From assembly GCA_964469525.1 (NCBI GenBank), contig CAYXYU010000003.1, positions 180,457 through 244,456 of the forward strand: 64,000 nucleotides of DNA, given 5' to 3'. Positions 1 to 8,852 of the stretch are shown one piece after another (within the stretch, counting starts at the first letter, position 1; every line of letters starts with the position of its first letter). The notes beneath the pieces are model-generated. The model did not search any database, was not told where the DNA came from, and was given only the letters and a program-made list of their open reading frames with translations. The translations under genes were made by a program, and so were the position numbers. Origin of the DNA: JABDCD01 sp964469525. Its GTDB lineage: Bacteria; Pseudomonadota; Alphaproteobacteria; Rickettsiales; SXRF01.

Positions 1-2
1 CC

Positions 3-215
3 TACCAGACCGACGCCGGTATGTGCGGCGATTACGATTCGGTAATCGGGTTTCAGCCCGCGGCACCACTCGAACGCTTTCTTACCAAAGTGACCAAAAT
101 CCGCATGGAGCCTGCCACCGGCGAAGGCATCCTCTGCGGCACGCTGGCCGAGACTGACGATACCACGGGATTGGCGAAAAGCTGTGAATCCATTCAGTAT
201 CCGAAGCCCTTATGA
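3..215 (+). CDS. ymdB: YmdB-like metallophosphoesterase, C-terminal fragment (5' end outside window)
   Basis: The reading frame is open from base 3 and ends with TGA at 213-215, so only about the last 70 residues are present. The segment TDAGMCGDYDSVIG followed by a basic stretch and ETDDTTGLA is characteristic of the C-terminus of the TIGR00282/YmdB family, metal-dependent phosphoesterases reported to hydrolyse 2',3'-cyclic nucleotides. The metal-binding N-terminal residues lie outside the window. The stop codon overlaps the yaaA start (ATGA), which suggests one transcript with translational coupling. The family call rests on the C-terminal motif only. Confidence 0.72.
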   Translation, partial: YQTDAGMCGDYDSVIGFQPAAPLERFLTKVTKIRMEPATGEGILCGTLAETDDTTGLAKSCESIQYPKPL

Positions 216-976
216 TCATCCTTTTATCGCCCTCCAAGACGCTCGATTTCAAGCATCCGTCGCCGGTGCAGGCACATACGCTGCCCGAAATGCTGGACGA
301 ATCGCAGGCGCTGGTGACGATATTGCACAAATACACGCCGGCAAAGCTGGCCAAACTGATGGACATCAGCGACAAGCTGGCCAGGCTCAACGTGCAACGC
401 TACCGCGACTTCAGCACGCCCTTCACGCCCGGCAACGCCAAGCAGGCACTGCTCGCCTTCCGCGGCGACGTGTATGACGGGCTTGAGGCCGACTCCTACA
501 GTGAGGAGGATTTTACCTTCGCGCAGGCGCATCTGCGCATCCTGTCGGGGCTATACGGGCTGCTCAAGCCGCTCGACCTGATCCAGCCCTACCGGCTGGA
601 GATGGGGACAAAACTTCCCAACGCGCGCGGCAAGGATCTTTATGCCTTCTGGGGTGAGCGCATCACGCAGGCGCTCAACCGCGAGCTGCAAGGGATGGAA
701 AACAAACTGCTTATCAACCTCGCCTCGGAGGAGTATTTCAAAGCGGTGCAGCCTAAGGCATTGGAAGGAAAGCTGCTCAACATCGTGTTCAAGGAAAAGC
801 GCAAGGGCAAGCTGCAGGTGATTGCGCTCCTGGCCAAGAAGGCGCGCGGCATGATGGCGAGCTTCATTGTAAGAAAGCGCCTGACCGAGCCGGATGGCAT
901 CAAGTTCTTCCGCGAAGGGGATTACCGCTTCGACGCCGAACTTTCCGACCGCTCGAACTGGGTGTTCACCCGCTGA
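212..976 (+). CDS. yaaA: Peroxide stress protein YaaA (DUF328/UPF0246)
   Basis: The 254-residue product begins with the family signature IILLSPSKTLDF and contains the conserved block around SGLYGLLKPLDLIQPYRLEMG (positions about 110-130) and NLASEEYFKAV, as expected for full-length YaaA (about 250-260 residues). In E. coli YaaA limits intracellular free iron and protects DNA from Fenton chemistry during peroxide stress; it is cytoplasmic and binds DNA. The ATG overlaps the upstream phosphoesterase stop codon by 4 bases. The 3' end overlaps the convergent PEP carboxylase gene by 11 bases, so there is no room for a separate terminator between them. Confidence 0.93.
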   Translation: MIILLSPSKTLDFKHPSPVQAHTLPEMLDESQALVTILHKYTPAKLAKLMDISDKLARLNVQRYRDFSTPFTPGNAKQALLAFRGDVYDGLEADSYSEEDFTFAQAHLRILSGLYGLLKPLDLIQPYRLEMGTKLPNARGKDLYAFWGERITQALNRELQGMENKLLINLASEEYFKAVQPKALEGKLLNIVFKEKRKGKLQVIALLAKKARGMMASFIVRKRLTEPDGIKFFREGDYRFDAELSDRSNWVFTR

Positions 977-3900
977 TCTGGTTCTGTTTTCCGGCGTTCT
1001 TCTCGATTTCCACCGCCCAGTAAGGACGCGTATAGGCGCGCGGCACGTTCTCGAAACATTCGAAACAGGCGCCCATGCGGTAATAGATGGGATCGTAGAT
1101 TTCAGGAATGCCGCGCAATTTAGTTACATCATCGCGCAGTATGTGTGACGGTTTTTCTTCATCCCATGAATCACGAAATTGTTCGGCGAGTTTCTGGCGT
1201 GCTTCATGGATATGCGCTCGCGAACTTTGGATCTGCGTTTTCAGTGCGGCGGGTAACGCTTCGATGAGCTTTTGCTGAATCTCCAGTGCGCCCATATGCT
1301 CAACATCCGGCGGTGCTTTTTCTGCGATCCGGCTATGCAGCTTCAGCAGTACCTTCGCCACCTTCTGGTATTCGAGATCGACTTGCGCCATTGCATGCTT
1401 GGCCAGGTTATTTTTCTGGAACCAGTCGAGGCTTGCCAGCCATGCCATCTTGGCTTTGTGCAACGCTTCTCTTTCCTTTCCTTCCGTCGCCTGACGGCAA
1501 TTCTCCTGTAAGATTTTCATCTCACGGGTGCCCGCAGCCCATGTTTCGATTGTTGCCTGATTGGCGCAGACGATATGGTTGTCGATAGGCGGTTGCGCGT
1601 CTTTATGCTGACGCTGCACATTGAGATAGCGCCATGCCGTGTCCATATCGGCCATGGCGATGCCGAAGGTGGCGCGGTTGATGACGTCCTGCGCCTTGGG
1701 GTCATGCAGGTAAAGGTCGAGCAGCGGCTGGATGTCTTCTTTGCCACTTAAAATTTCATCGGCATGCAGGAATTTGCTGACGCCGTAATACATCGAGGCG
1801 CAGCTGCCCGACGTGTTCAGCGCCGCGCCGTAGCCGATGGCGCGCAGCTTCTCGACATCGACCGCGGGCGGGTATTTCTCCTTAGGATGAGTCGAGGCGC
1901 CGCTTCCATTCTTCTCCTCGATACGATTCATCGGCCGTGCGGCGTAGGACGTCAGCTTGACGAACTTGTCGGCGGAGAAGGCCAGCATGCAGGCGAATTC
2001 CGGCGCCGTGTAGAGCTTCTGATACATAACCATGCAATCGCCGCAGCGGGAGCCGGTATCCTTGTCCCATGTGTCAGGCTGGGTAGGAAACCCGGCGAGA
2101 TTGCCGAGATTGAGCTGAGCCAGCCGGCGGCGCTCCTGCTCGCTGCGCCGCTCCACCGCGCCTGGGAGCTCCAGCATGCGCCGCACGAAGCGGCTCATGG
2201 TCAGGATGCTTTTATGCGCGATACTGCCGGCGGTCTGGCGCATCGAGCGGCCCTGCGTCGTTTCGAAAGCGGTGGAAACCGGCTGGCTGCGGTGGATGCC
2301 GCCGCCCGAGCCGGTGTAATCGACCAGCAGCACCGGCGTTTTCCAGTTCAGCATCTCTTCGCGCAGGTGTTCGATGGCCTGCTGCGTCAGCGCCGCCCCG
2401 GCGGGTCCCGCCGATTTCATGATGTCGCTGCCCGCGAACATCATCATCTTGGTGTGGCGGATTTCCCTTTCTTCATCGCCTTCCTTCAGCGCGATGTTAT
2501 AGGCGCGCTTGACATCGGCGACGGTCAAGCGGTCGTAGTGCGGCTCAGGAGACAGCGCATATTTTTCTCTTATCTGCTTCCGGCGTGCGGTTAGCTCTTC
2601 CTCGGAAAGCAATCCGTCTTCTTTAAGTGCCTGCTCAAGTGCTTCTTTAATCTGCTCCTTGCGGGCCTCCAGTTCTGAATATGAAAGGACATGCCCGGTT
2701 TTATCCTTTGCCAAAAGTTTGGAGTCTTCACGCCACAACGACCGGCTATCTTGGCCGATGGTGGCATGGTGCGTGGCGAAATGCGGATTGTCATAGGCTT
2801 CCTTCAGCATCTTGGCACTGTCCAGCACGGCCTCGCGGTGCTCGACCAGCGGCACGATCTCCACCCGCTTGCCGGCCGGCGGCGGTACCGGCTCCACCAG
2901 CTTGAGCTGGGCGAAGGCTTCCAGTATGTCGGTAGCGTTGCGGCATTCGGCGATCAGGTAATGCGGGATGGCTTCCGGATTCTCCGCCGCCAGCTTCATG
3001 CCGGCCAGGGTTTCGTACAGGTCGCTGCCGCGTTGCCCTGCCGTCGGCTTTTGGTTTTCCAGATACTGCGCAACCGCCTGGCGAAGCCTATCCCCTTGCT
3101 CCCCCGCCAGCGCGTCCAGCAAACTCTCCGCCGTCTGCTTGCGATCCGTACCTTTCGGAATCAGCGCCGCCACTTCCGGAAGATCGCGCACCTGCTGCAT
3201 CACTTGCTCATGCATCGTCGCGTTCTCACGAATCTGCGAGCGCAGGGCGCAGCTGCCGAAGCAATGCATCTGCGCCGCCAGCACATCGAGCTGGGAGAGG
3301 ACCTTGCTGCCATTGTAGGAAGGAAAACGGACCTTTTTGATGCCATGCACGGTTTCCAATGCCTGCACCATTTCTTCCGTGGAAGCGAAGGGCTTGGCAT
3401 TGGTATGCGCATAGATGGTAACGGTTCTGGCAATTTCCGGTTTTTTCTCAGCCTGCGTGCCGTTTTCGTGCGTGATGTAATGCTGAAGGAATTTTCCGCC
3501 TACCGTATCTCCCTCGCCATTCGGGCGCAGTTTTTCCGGGATGCCGTTAAGAATGCGGGCCAGGATTATGTGCAGCTGGTCGCATGCCTGCCTCTGATCT
3601 TTTGAAGGAGAAGATTCTTCTAAAGCGGATAAAAGTTCGGCTATCTTAACCGCATATTGCATCGCCATCAGATGGCGGTTCTGCTCAATGCCGTAGCGCA
3701 GCATCTCCTCGGTCATGTCTGGTTTGCTGTCGCGGTCGCCTGGTGACCAGGTATAGGCTTCGAGCAGCCGCCCGAAATGCCGCAGCTCATCATGCGTCAG
3801 GGGTTGCGTGTTACGCGCGCCGCTGCGTATGGCGGGATCAAGGATCGCCTGCATCATATGCGGTACAGCGTTGAAGGTAAGTTCGGACATCTCGATGCTG

Positions 3901-4502
3901 CGGTTGATCTCGTGCGGAATGACCATGGATTTGTCTTCCGGCTTCATCGTTTCGTATAGGCGCCACATCTGTTGCAGAATGTTCCCGTCACGCTTCAAGT
4001 CGAGATGGAGGGCGGAGCCGGTAAATAATTGTGAAGTCTCCTCAATGGCATGATGCAGCGCGATTTCGGCGCTGATGGCATCGCGGGGAAGTGTTTCGGT
4101 GGGGTGCGGCGTCTGTACGATCCCTTTTTTATAAAGCGGGATAAGGTTCAGCAGCTTGCGGTAAAAGCTTTCGTTTTTATTGCGCGCAGACTGCTCGAAG
4201 AGATCATCCAGGCCATTATATTTGTGCTTGTCCGGGTTGATGGAGTGCATGTTGCCGGCAACATCGCAGGCGCAGCGCGTAACGATCTCGCTGAACATCT
4301 GCCACTTCGGGTCTTTTTCACCTACCTCACTCGCATTGATACGTAAGAAAGTATTGAGCAGGTGTTGCGCCACCAGTTCACCGTTGGTGGCGGCAAGGCG
4401 TCGGTTATTAACCGTCTGCCGGTAGGTCTCATTTTTTTTTTGGCGCCTCTCCCGCTCGGGAAGCTCAGGATCCATGGCGGGGGTTCTTACGGAGTCATTC
4501 AT
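966..4502 (-). CDS. ppc: Divergent, extra-long phosphoenolpyruvate carboxylase
   Basis: The 1178-residue product matches PEP carboxylase in overall order: TPHPTE (131-136, the catalytic-His motif), GDRDSKPD (255-262), a VPLVEH block (about 550), GSDIMKSAG (691-699, equivalent to the GYSDSxKDAG lysine loop) and a glycine-rich loop GSGGGIHR (731-738). The enzyme would convert PEP plus bicarbonate to oxaloacetate to refill the TCA cycle. It is about 250-300 residues longer than usual. Part of the excess is a charged, helix-like insertion at about 575-685 just before the lysine loop. The usual FHGRGG...GR loop here reads YTGSGGGIHR: the last Arg is kept but the His and first Arg are not. The C-terminus ends KNAG plus seven residues, where the family ends xNTG. 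Fold assignment is firm, activity is not certain. Confidence 0.8.
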   Translation of the reverse strand: MNDSVRTPAMDPELPERERRQKKNETYRQTVNNRRLAATNGELVAQHLLNTFLRINASEVGEKDPKWQMFSEIVTRCACDVAGNMHSINPDKHKYNGLDDLFEQSARNKNESFYRKLLNLIPLYKKGIVQTPHPTETLPRDAISAEIALHHAIEETSQLFTGSALHLDLKRDGNILQQMWRLYETMKPEDKSMVIPHEINRSIEMSELTFNAVPHMMQAILDPAIRSGARNTQPLTHDELRHFGRLLEAYTWSPGDRDSKPDMTEEMLRYGIEQNRHLMAMQYAVKIAELLSALEESSPSKDQRQACDQLHIILARILNGIPEKLRPNGEGDTVGGKFLQHYITHENGTQAEKKPEIARTVTIYAHTNAKPFASTEEMVQALETVHGIKKVRFPSYNGSKVLSQLDVLAAQMHCFGSCALRSQIRENATMHEQVMQQVRDLPEVAALIPKGTDRKQTAESLLDALAGEQGDRLRQAVAQYLENQKPTAGQRGSDLYETLAGMKLAAENPEAIPHYLIAECRNATDILEAFAQLKLVEPVPPPAGKRVEIVPLVEHREAVLDSAKMLKEAYDNPHFATHHATIGQDSRSLWREDSKLLAKDKTGHVLSYSELEARKEQIKEALEQALKEDGLLSEEELTARRKQIREKYALSPEPHYDRLTVADVKRAYNIALKEGDEEREIRHTKMMMFAGSDIMKSAGPAGAALTQQAIEHLREEMLNWKTPVLLVDYTGSGGGIHRSQPVSTAFETTQGRSMRQTAGSIAHKSILTMSRFVRRMLELPGAVERRSEQERRRLAQLNLGNLAGFPTQPDTWDKDTGSRCGDCMVMYQKLYTAPEFACMLAFSADKFVKLTSYAARPMNRIEEKNGSGASTHPKEKYPPAVDVEKLRAIGYGAALNTSGSCASMYYGVSKFLHADEILSGKEDIQPLLDLYLHDPKAQDVINRATFGIAMADMDTAWRYLNVQRQHKDAQPPIDNHIVCANQATIETWAAGTREMKILQENCRQATEGKEREALHKAKMAWLASLDWFQKNNLAKHAMAQVDLEYQKVAKVLLKLHSRIAEKAPPDVEHMGALEIQQKLIEALPAALKTQIQSSRAHIHEARQKLAEQFRDSWDEEKPSHILRDDVTKLRGIPEIYDPIYYRMGACFECFENVPRAYTRPYWAVEIEKNAGKQNQISG

Positions 4503-4578
4503 GAAAGCAGTATAGCAAGGAGATTAATGAAAGGTAACCCTTCCTTGCATCAGACAATATTATTAATTTAACAGGTAG

Positions 4579-5493
4579 TTATCCTAACTCCCGATGAATC
4601 ATCGTGCCCGCGCCGTACTTGGTGAAGGTCTCCAAAAGCAGCACGTGCGCCAGGCGGCCGTCCAGTATATGCGCCGCCTCGGTGTCGTTTTCGAGGGCGT
4701 GGATGCAGGTCTCGAGCTTGGGGATCATGCCGCCGGTGATGGTGCCGTCCTTGGCCAGTTTCCTGGCTTCGTTCAGGCTCATCTCGCTGATCAGTTCGCC
4801 GTTCTTGTCGAGCACGCCCGCCACGTCGGTCAGGATCATCAGCTTGGCGGCGGCGAGCGCGGCGGCCATCGCGCCGGCCACCGTGTCGGCATTGATGTTG
4901 TAGGTCTCGCCCTTCTCGCCGATGCCGATCGGCGCGATGACCGGGATAATGTCGGATTCGGCGAATTCCTGCAGGATGGTCGGGTTGATGCGCACCGGTT
5001 CGCCAACAAAGCCGAGATCGAGGATTTTTTCGATGTTCGAATCCGGGTCACGCACGGTGCGCCGTACTTTGCGCGCCTCGATCAGCTGGCCATCCTTGCC
5101 CGAAATGCCGATGGCGGTACCGCCGGCGGCGTTGATCTCCGAGACGATCTGCTTGTTGATGGAGCCGGAAAGCACCATCTCGACGATCTCGACGGTGGCC
5201 GAATCGGTGACACGCAGCCCATCGATGAACGAGCTCTGGATCTTGAGCCGCTCAAGCATCCTGCCGATCTGCGGGCCGCCGCCATGCACGACGATGGGGT
5301 TGATGCCCACCTGCTTTAAAAGCACGATGTCCTCAGCGAACTTGCGCGCCAGCGCATCATCGCCCATGGCATGCCCGCCATACTTGATGACAAAGGTCTC
5401 GTCGGCGAACTGGCGCATGTAGGGCAGGGCTTCCGACAGCGTCGCCGCCGTCTTGAGCCAGGCATCGGGTGTTTTGAGCTGCTTGGTCTTCAT
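4579..5493 (-). CDS. argB: Acetylglutamate kinase
   Basis: The 304-residue product phosphorylates N-acetyl-L-glutamate in the second step of arginine biosynthesis. Visible hallmarks are FVIKYGGHAMGD (N-terminal Lys/Gly-rich ATP site), VVHGGGPQIGRMLERL and ILTDVAGVLD, typical of the amino-acid kinase fold, with the long N-terminal helix seen in alphaproteobacterial ArgB. The frame stays open far upstream, but ATG at 5493 is the sensible start: it overlaps the engB stop by 4 bases (ATGA) and gives the family's normal length; the longer version would be a shadow of engB. It is the last gene of the rpmH-rnpA-yidD-yidC-engB-argB run. Confidence 0.95.
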   Translation of the reverse strand: MKTKQLKTPDAWLKTAATLSEALPYMRQFADETFVIKYGGHAMGDDALARKFAEDIVLLKQVGINPIVVHGGGPQIGRMLERLKIQSSFIDGLRVTDSATVEIVEMVLSGSINKQIVSEINAAGGTAIGISGKDGQLIEARKVRRTVRDPDSNIEKILDLGFVGEPVRINPTILQEFAESDIIPVIAPIGIGEKGETYNINADTVAGAMAAALAAAKLMILTDVAGVLDKNGELISEMSLNEARKLAKDGTITGGMIPKLETCIHALENDTEAAHILDGRLAHVLLLETFTKYGAGTMIHRELG

Positions 5494-6107
5494 GCGTATC
5501 CTGTTTCGGCGAAAGCCAGTAATTCTTCCTGCAGCATTTCCAGCCCCTGCTTGCTCACGGAACTGGTGGCAACCGCCAGCGGGTGCGCGGCCGCGTGCGA
5601 TTGTATCGTTTTTGTAAGGCTTTGCAATATGTCGCTTAAGGCCCCGGTTTTCAGCGCATCGCTCTTGGTCAGGACCAGCTGGAAGCTCACCGCCGACTCG
5701 TCGAGCAGCTCCATGAAAGCCTCGTCCACCGGCATGACGCCGCGCCTGGCGTCGATCAGCAGGCATGCGCGCTTGAGGCTCGGCCGGCCGGATAGGTAGC
5801 TTTTGATCAGCGTATCCCACTCGCCTTTTTTCTCTTTGGATACCTTGGCATAGCCGTAGCCCGGCATGTCGACCAGCATCAGCCGGTCGCCCAGGCTGAA
5901 GAAGTTCAGCTGCTTGGTGTGGCCTGGATTCTGCGAGGTCTTGGCCAGCGTCTTCTGCCCGACCAGCGCGTTGACCAGCGATGATTTGCCGACGTTGGAG
6001 CGGCCAATAAAGGCGATCTCCGGCAGGCTCACGGGCGGTAGCGAGGCGATGCTCGCCGCCCCGGCGACGAAGCGGCAAGGGCTTTGGAAAAGAGGGTTAT
6101 GCCCCAT
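5490..6107 (-). CDS. engB: Ribosome biogenesis GTP-binding protein EngB/YsxC
   Basis: The 205-residue P-loop GTPase shows G1 GRSNVGKSS (about residues 36-44), G3 DMPGYGYA and G4 TKSD in the expected order and has normal family length. EngB acts in assembly of the large ribosomal subunit and is usually essential. The start overlaps the end of yidC by 11 bases and the end overlaps argB by 4, so the genes are translationally coupled. The pairing yidC-engB-argB is widely conserved in Alphaproteobacteria. Confidence 0.95.
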   Translation of the reverse strand: MGHNPLFQSPCRFVAGAASIASLPPVSLPEIAFIGRSNVGKSSLVNALVGQKTLAKTSQNPGHTKQLNFFSLGDRLMLVDMPGYGYAKVSKEKKGEWDTLIKSYLSGRPSLKRACLLIDARRGVMPVDEAFMELLDESAVSFQLVLTKSDALKTGALSDILQSLTKTIQSHAAAHPLAVATSSVSKQGLEMLQEELLAFAETGYA

Positions 6108-7857
6108 GAGAGGCTTTGGATTTCTTCTCCGCCTGCGCTTGACGCCGGGTAATCCAGTGCTGCTGCAGGATGGAGAGCACGTTGCTCCAGGTCCAGTACA
6201 CCACCAGCCCGGCCGGCATCTTGGCGAAGATGAACAGGAAGAGGTAAGGCATCCATTTGAGCATCATGGCCTGCACCGGGTCGGTCGGCTTCGGCTGCTG
6301 CCGCATCTGGATGATCATGGTGACGGTATAGAGGATCGGCCAGATGCCCAGATGCAGCCAGTTCGGCGCCTCCCACGGCAGCAGCCCGAACAGCGTGAAC
6401 AGGTTCGAGGGGTCGGGTTCCGACAAATCATGCACCCAGCCGAAGAACGGCGCGTGGCGCATTTCGATGGTTACCGACAGTAGGCGGTAGAGCGCGAAGA
6501 ACACCGGCATCTGCAGGAGTATCGGCAGGCAGCCGGAGGCGGGATTTACCTTCTCGCGCTTGTAGAGCGCCATCATTTCCTTGTTCATCGCCATCGGGTC
6601 GCTGGAATGGCGCTCGCGGATCTTTAGCATCTCCGGCTGCAGCCGGCGCATCTGCGCGGCGGCCTTGTAGGATTTGTTGGCGAGCGGAAACAGCAGCAGT
6701 TTGACCACGATAGTCAACAGCATGATGGCGATGCCGAAATTGCCGATATGCTGATAGAAATAATCGAGCAGCAGGAACATCGGCTTGGCGAGGAAATACA
6801 GCATGCCGAAATCGATGGCCCGGTCGAACAGCGGGATGGGCGGCTGCTGCGAATCGCCCTCGGCATAGGAGTCGATGATGCTGACCACTTTGGCGCCTGC
6901 GAACAGGCGCATGCGGTATTCGTCACTGCCGCCTGCCGCTACGGTCTGCGGGTTGCCGAGGTAATCCACCTGATAGCGGTTTAACCCCCCGCGCGTGTAG
7001 TGGCTGAAGGTGGTCTTGTATTCGCCGGTCGGCGGAATCAGCGCCGACATCCAGTATTTATCGGTGATGCCAAGCCAGCTGGTGCGGGTGAGATAGGTTT
7101 TCTTATTTTCATCGCGCAGCTCATCGTAGCCGACCTCCTCGAGCGCCTCGCCGATCATCCCGACCGGACCTTCATGCCATAGCCCATAATGATTCGGCTG
7201 CTCCTGATGGGCGCGGTTGATATAGGCATAAGGCAGAACGTCGATGCTTTGTCCCGTGTGATTCTCAACGCGCTGCGTGATGCTGAACATGTAATAGCGG
7301 TCGAGCGATATGGCGAGTACGAAGGTGACGCCGCTGCCATTGTCCCAGCGCAGGGTGACGGTATCGCCTGGCGCCAGCACCGGCTTATCGGCCTGCCACA
7401 TACTGTTGCTATCGGGCACTCTGACTGTGTTGTCCGAGGAGAGCCAGCCCACTTCTGCGAAATATGCCTGCTCGCCGCCATTGGGAGAAAACAGCGTGAC
7501 CTCGCGGCTTGCCGGATCCAGCGTCTCGCGGTATTCGGCCAGCGTAAGATCATCAAAGCGGGCGCCTTTCAGCGCAATCGAACCGTGCAGCTTGTCCGAG
7601 CGAACAGGCAGGCGCGGCGTCAGCGCGATGCGCTGCTCGCGCGTCAGCAGCGGGTTCTCTTCCGCCTCCCCCGTGCGGGTGATTTCCTGCACCGCTTTGG
7701 CTTTGGCCTCGACGGCCTTCTGCTGCTGCGTCGCCTGGTATTGCTGCAGGGCCTGGCGGCGCGGCCATTCGACCATGGCCTGCCAGCTGATCCAGACGAT
7801 CGCGGCAAGAAAAATAGCAAAGAAGATGCGCTGATAATCGGGCTCGTCGTTCTGCAT
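6097..7857 (-). CDS. yidC: Membrane protein insertase YidC
   Basis: The 586-residue protein has a Gram-negative-type YidC layout: an N-terminal membrane segment (about residues 10-27, IFFAIFLAAIVWISW), a large periplasmic beta-sandwich domain (about 60-350) and the conserved C-terminal Oxa1-like insertase core with several membrane helices and a cytoplasmic basic hairpin (QMRRLQPEMLKIRERH). It inserts proteins into the inner membrane alone or with SecYEG. It ends in a basic tail (RRQAQAEKKSKA). It lies 2 bases downstream of yidD, its usual functional partner. Confidence 0.97.
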   Translation of the reverse strand: MQNDEPDYQRIFFAIFLAAIVWISWQAMVEWPRRQALQQYQATQQQKAVEAKAKAVQEITRTGEAEENPLLTREQRIALTPRLPVRSDKLHGSIALKGARFDDLTLAEYRETLDPASREVTLFSPNGGEQAYFAEVGWLSSDNTVRVPDSNSMWQADKPVLAPGDTVTLRWDNGSGVTFVLAISLDRYYMFSITQRVENHTGQSIDVLPYAYINRAHQEQPNHYGLWHEGPVGMIGEALEEVGYDELRDENKKTYLTRTSWLGITDKYWMSALIPPTGEYKTTFSHYTRGGLNRYQVDYLGNPQTVAAGGSDEYRMRLFAGAKVVSIIDSYAEGDSQQPPIPLFDRAIDFGMLYFLAKPMFLLLDYFYQHIGNFGIAIMLLTIVVKLLLFPLANKSYKAAAQMRRLQPEMLKIRERHSSDPMAMNKEMMALYKREKVNPASGCLPILLQMPVFFALYRLLSVTIEMRHAPFFGWVHDLSEPDPSNLFTLFGLLPWEAPNWLHLGIWPILYTVTMIIQMRQQPKPTDPVQAMMLKWMPYLFLFIFAKMPAGLVVYWTWSNVLSILQQHWITRRQAQAEKKSKASHGA

Positions 7858-7859
7858 GG

Positions 7860-8093
7860 CTAAGGCTTCGGCGCGGGAGGTACGGGATCATGGCCGCTGT
7901 CACCGAAGGGTTGGCAGCGCAGCAGGCGTTTCAGCGCCAGAAGGCCACCCCTCAATACGCCGTGGCGAAAGACGGCTTCACGCGCATAGTGCGAGCAGCT
8001 CGGCGCGAACCGGCAATGCGTGCCGAGCAGCGGCGAAACCAGCCATTGATATAGCATGATTGGCAGGCAAAGGAGATGATGAAAGAGGCGCAT
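7860..8093 (-). CDS. yidD: Membrane protein insertion efficiency factor YidD
   Basis: A 77-residue protein with the family core YQWLVSPLLGTHCRFAPSCS followed by YAREAVFRHG and a Cys near residue 60 (LLRCQPF). YidD is a small amphipathic membrane-associated protein that assists YidC-dependent insertion. It sits exactly between rnpA (4-base gap) and yidC (2-base gap), its standard position. Confidence 0.95.
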   Translation of the reverse strand: MRLFHHLLCLPIMLYQWLVSPLLGTHCRFAPSCSHYAREAVFRHGVLRGGLLALKRLLRCQPFGDSGHDPVPPAPKP

Positions 8094-8097
8094 GATC

Positions 8098-8475
8098 CTA
8101 CGATGTCTTTGCGGGTTTGTCTTTCATAGTGGTTATTCGCGAAAATGCAAATTCCATATCGCGCACCAACTCGGCATAAGAGCAGTCAAGCGCTTGGTGT
8201 CGCGAGATGATGACATAGTCATGTCCGGGCAGCGCGTGTTTCTCTGCGATTTCCCGCAGGGCGGTGCGCAGTCGGCGCTTGATGCGGTTGCGCGTTACCG
8301 CGCCGCCCATTTTTTTCGTTACCGTAAAACCGAAGCGTGGGCCGTCTCCAGCCGGATGCGAATCGGGGCGTTGCTGCATCTGCAGAATGAAGTTATGGGT
8401 GACGAATTTTTTTCCACGCGCGGCGGCGGAAAGAAAATCGCTGCGTTTTTTAATGGTTTCCAGCCGCATCTCCAC
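8098..8475 (-). CDS. rnpA: Ribonuclease P protein component
   Basis: The 125-residue basic protein is the protein subunit of RNase P, which with the M1 RNA trims the 5' leader of tRNA precursors. The family signature is visible as FGFTVTKKMGGAVTRNRIKRRLRT (RNRIKRRLR is the diagnostic RNR motif). The first possible start is GTG at 8475, with an ATG two codons later at 8469; either gives a normal N-terminus (MRLETIKKRSDFL). It follows rpmH by 17 bases in the same transcript. Confidence 0.95.
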   Translation of the reverse strand: MEMRLETIKKRSDFLSAAARGKKFVTHNFILQMQQRPDSHPAGDGPRFGFTVTKKMGGAVTRNRIKRRLRTALREIAEKHALPGHDYVIISRHQALDCSYAELVRDMEFAFSRITTMKDKPAKTS

Positions 8476-8492
8476 CCCGGCACGGGGAACGG

Positions 8493-8627
8493 CTAGGCGC
8501 TGAGGCGCTTGCGGCCCTTGGCGCGGCGGGCATTCAGCACCCGGCGGCCGCCGACCGACGCCATGCGGGCGCGAAAACCGTGGCGGCGCTTGCGGACGAT
8601 CTTGCTGGGTTGATAGGTCCGTTTCAT
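8493..8627 (-). CDS. rpmH: 50S ribosomal protein L34
   Basis: A 44-codon gene whose product begins MKRTYQPSKIVRKRRHGFRA and continues through RMASVGGRRVLNARRAKGRK, nearly the textbook L34 sequence. It is the first gene of the rpmH-rnpA-yidD-yidC-engB-argB operon and lies 57 bases downstream of a near-consensus sigma-70 promoter (8685-8713). Confidence 0.98.
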   Translation of the reverse strand: MKRTYQPSKIVRKRRHGFRARMASVGGRRVLNARRAKGRKRLSA

Positions 8628-8684
8628 AAAAAATCCTGAAATAACCGGTGTATCAGTGTTTTACGTTTCTTTAAGGGAAGGGAG

Positions 8685-8713
8685 TTTATAGCGATTCCGT
8701 TTCCCCCTGTCAA
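8685..8713 (-). promoter_or_regulatory. Sigma-70 type promoter of the rpmH operon
   Basis: Read on the minus strand, TTGACA (8713-8708) is followed by a 17-base spacer and TATAAA (8690-8685), a near-perfect housekeeping promoter. It points at rpmH, whose start codon is 57 bases downstream of the -10 element. Such strength fits a ribosomal-protein operon. Confidence 0.85.
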
Positions 8714-8789
8714 CTGCTTATCCTGCGATCACCGCTGACGATGCGTAAAGGGTTTTTTAATGGAAACTCCAGCACTTACGCCATTTCCC

Positions 8790-8804
8790 TTAAGCCATTC
8801 TTAA
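8790..8804 (+). promoter_or_regulatory. Candidate CtrA binding box upstream of the histidine kinase gene
   Basis: TTAA-GCCATTC-TTAA followed by C is an exact match to the alphaproteobacterial CtrA consensus TTAA-N7-TTAA(C). It lies 49 bases before the start codon of the PleC/DivJ-like kinase at 8853. No second copy is seen in the same gap. The call is by motif only. Confidence 0.55.
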
Positions 8805-8852
8805 CTCAGCCTGCCTACACTGGATGGATAATCCAGAGGACCGTTTCGCCTT

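Noticed and set aside
1764..2594. Long open frame antisense to ppc (276 codons)
   Set aside because: High-GC shadow frame; the PEP carboxylase on the minus strand has clear family motifs and no motif appears in this translation.
4579..6078. ArgB reading frame extended upstream to 499 codons
   Set aside because: The upstream part overlaps engB and has low-complexity Arg/Gly/Ala shadow composition; ATG at 5493 fits the family length.
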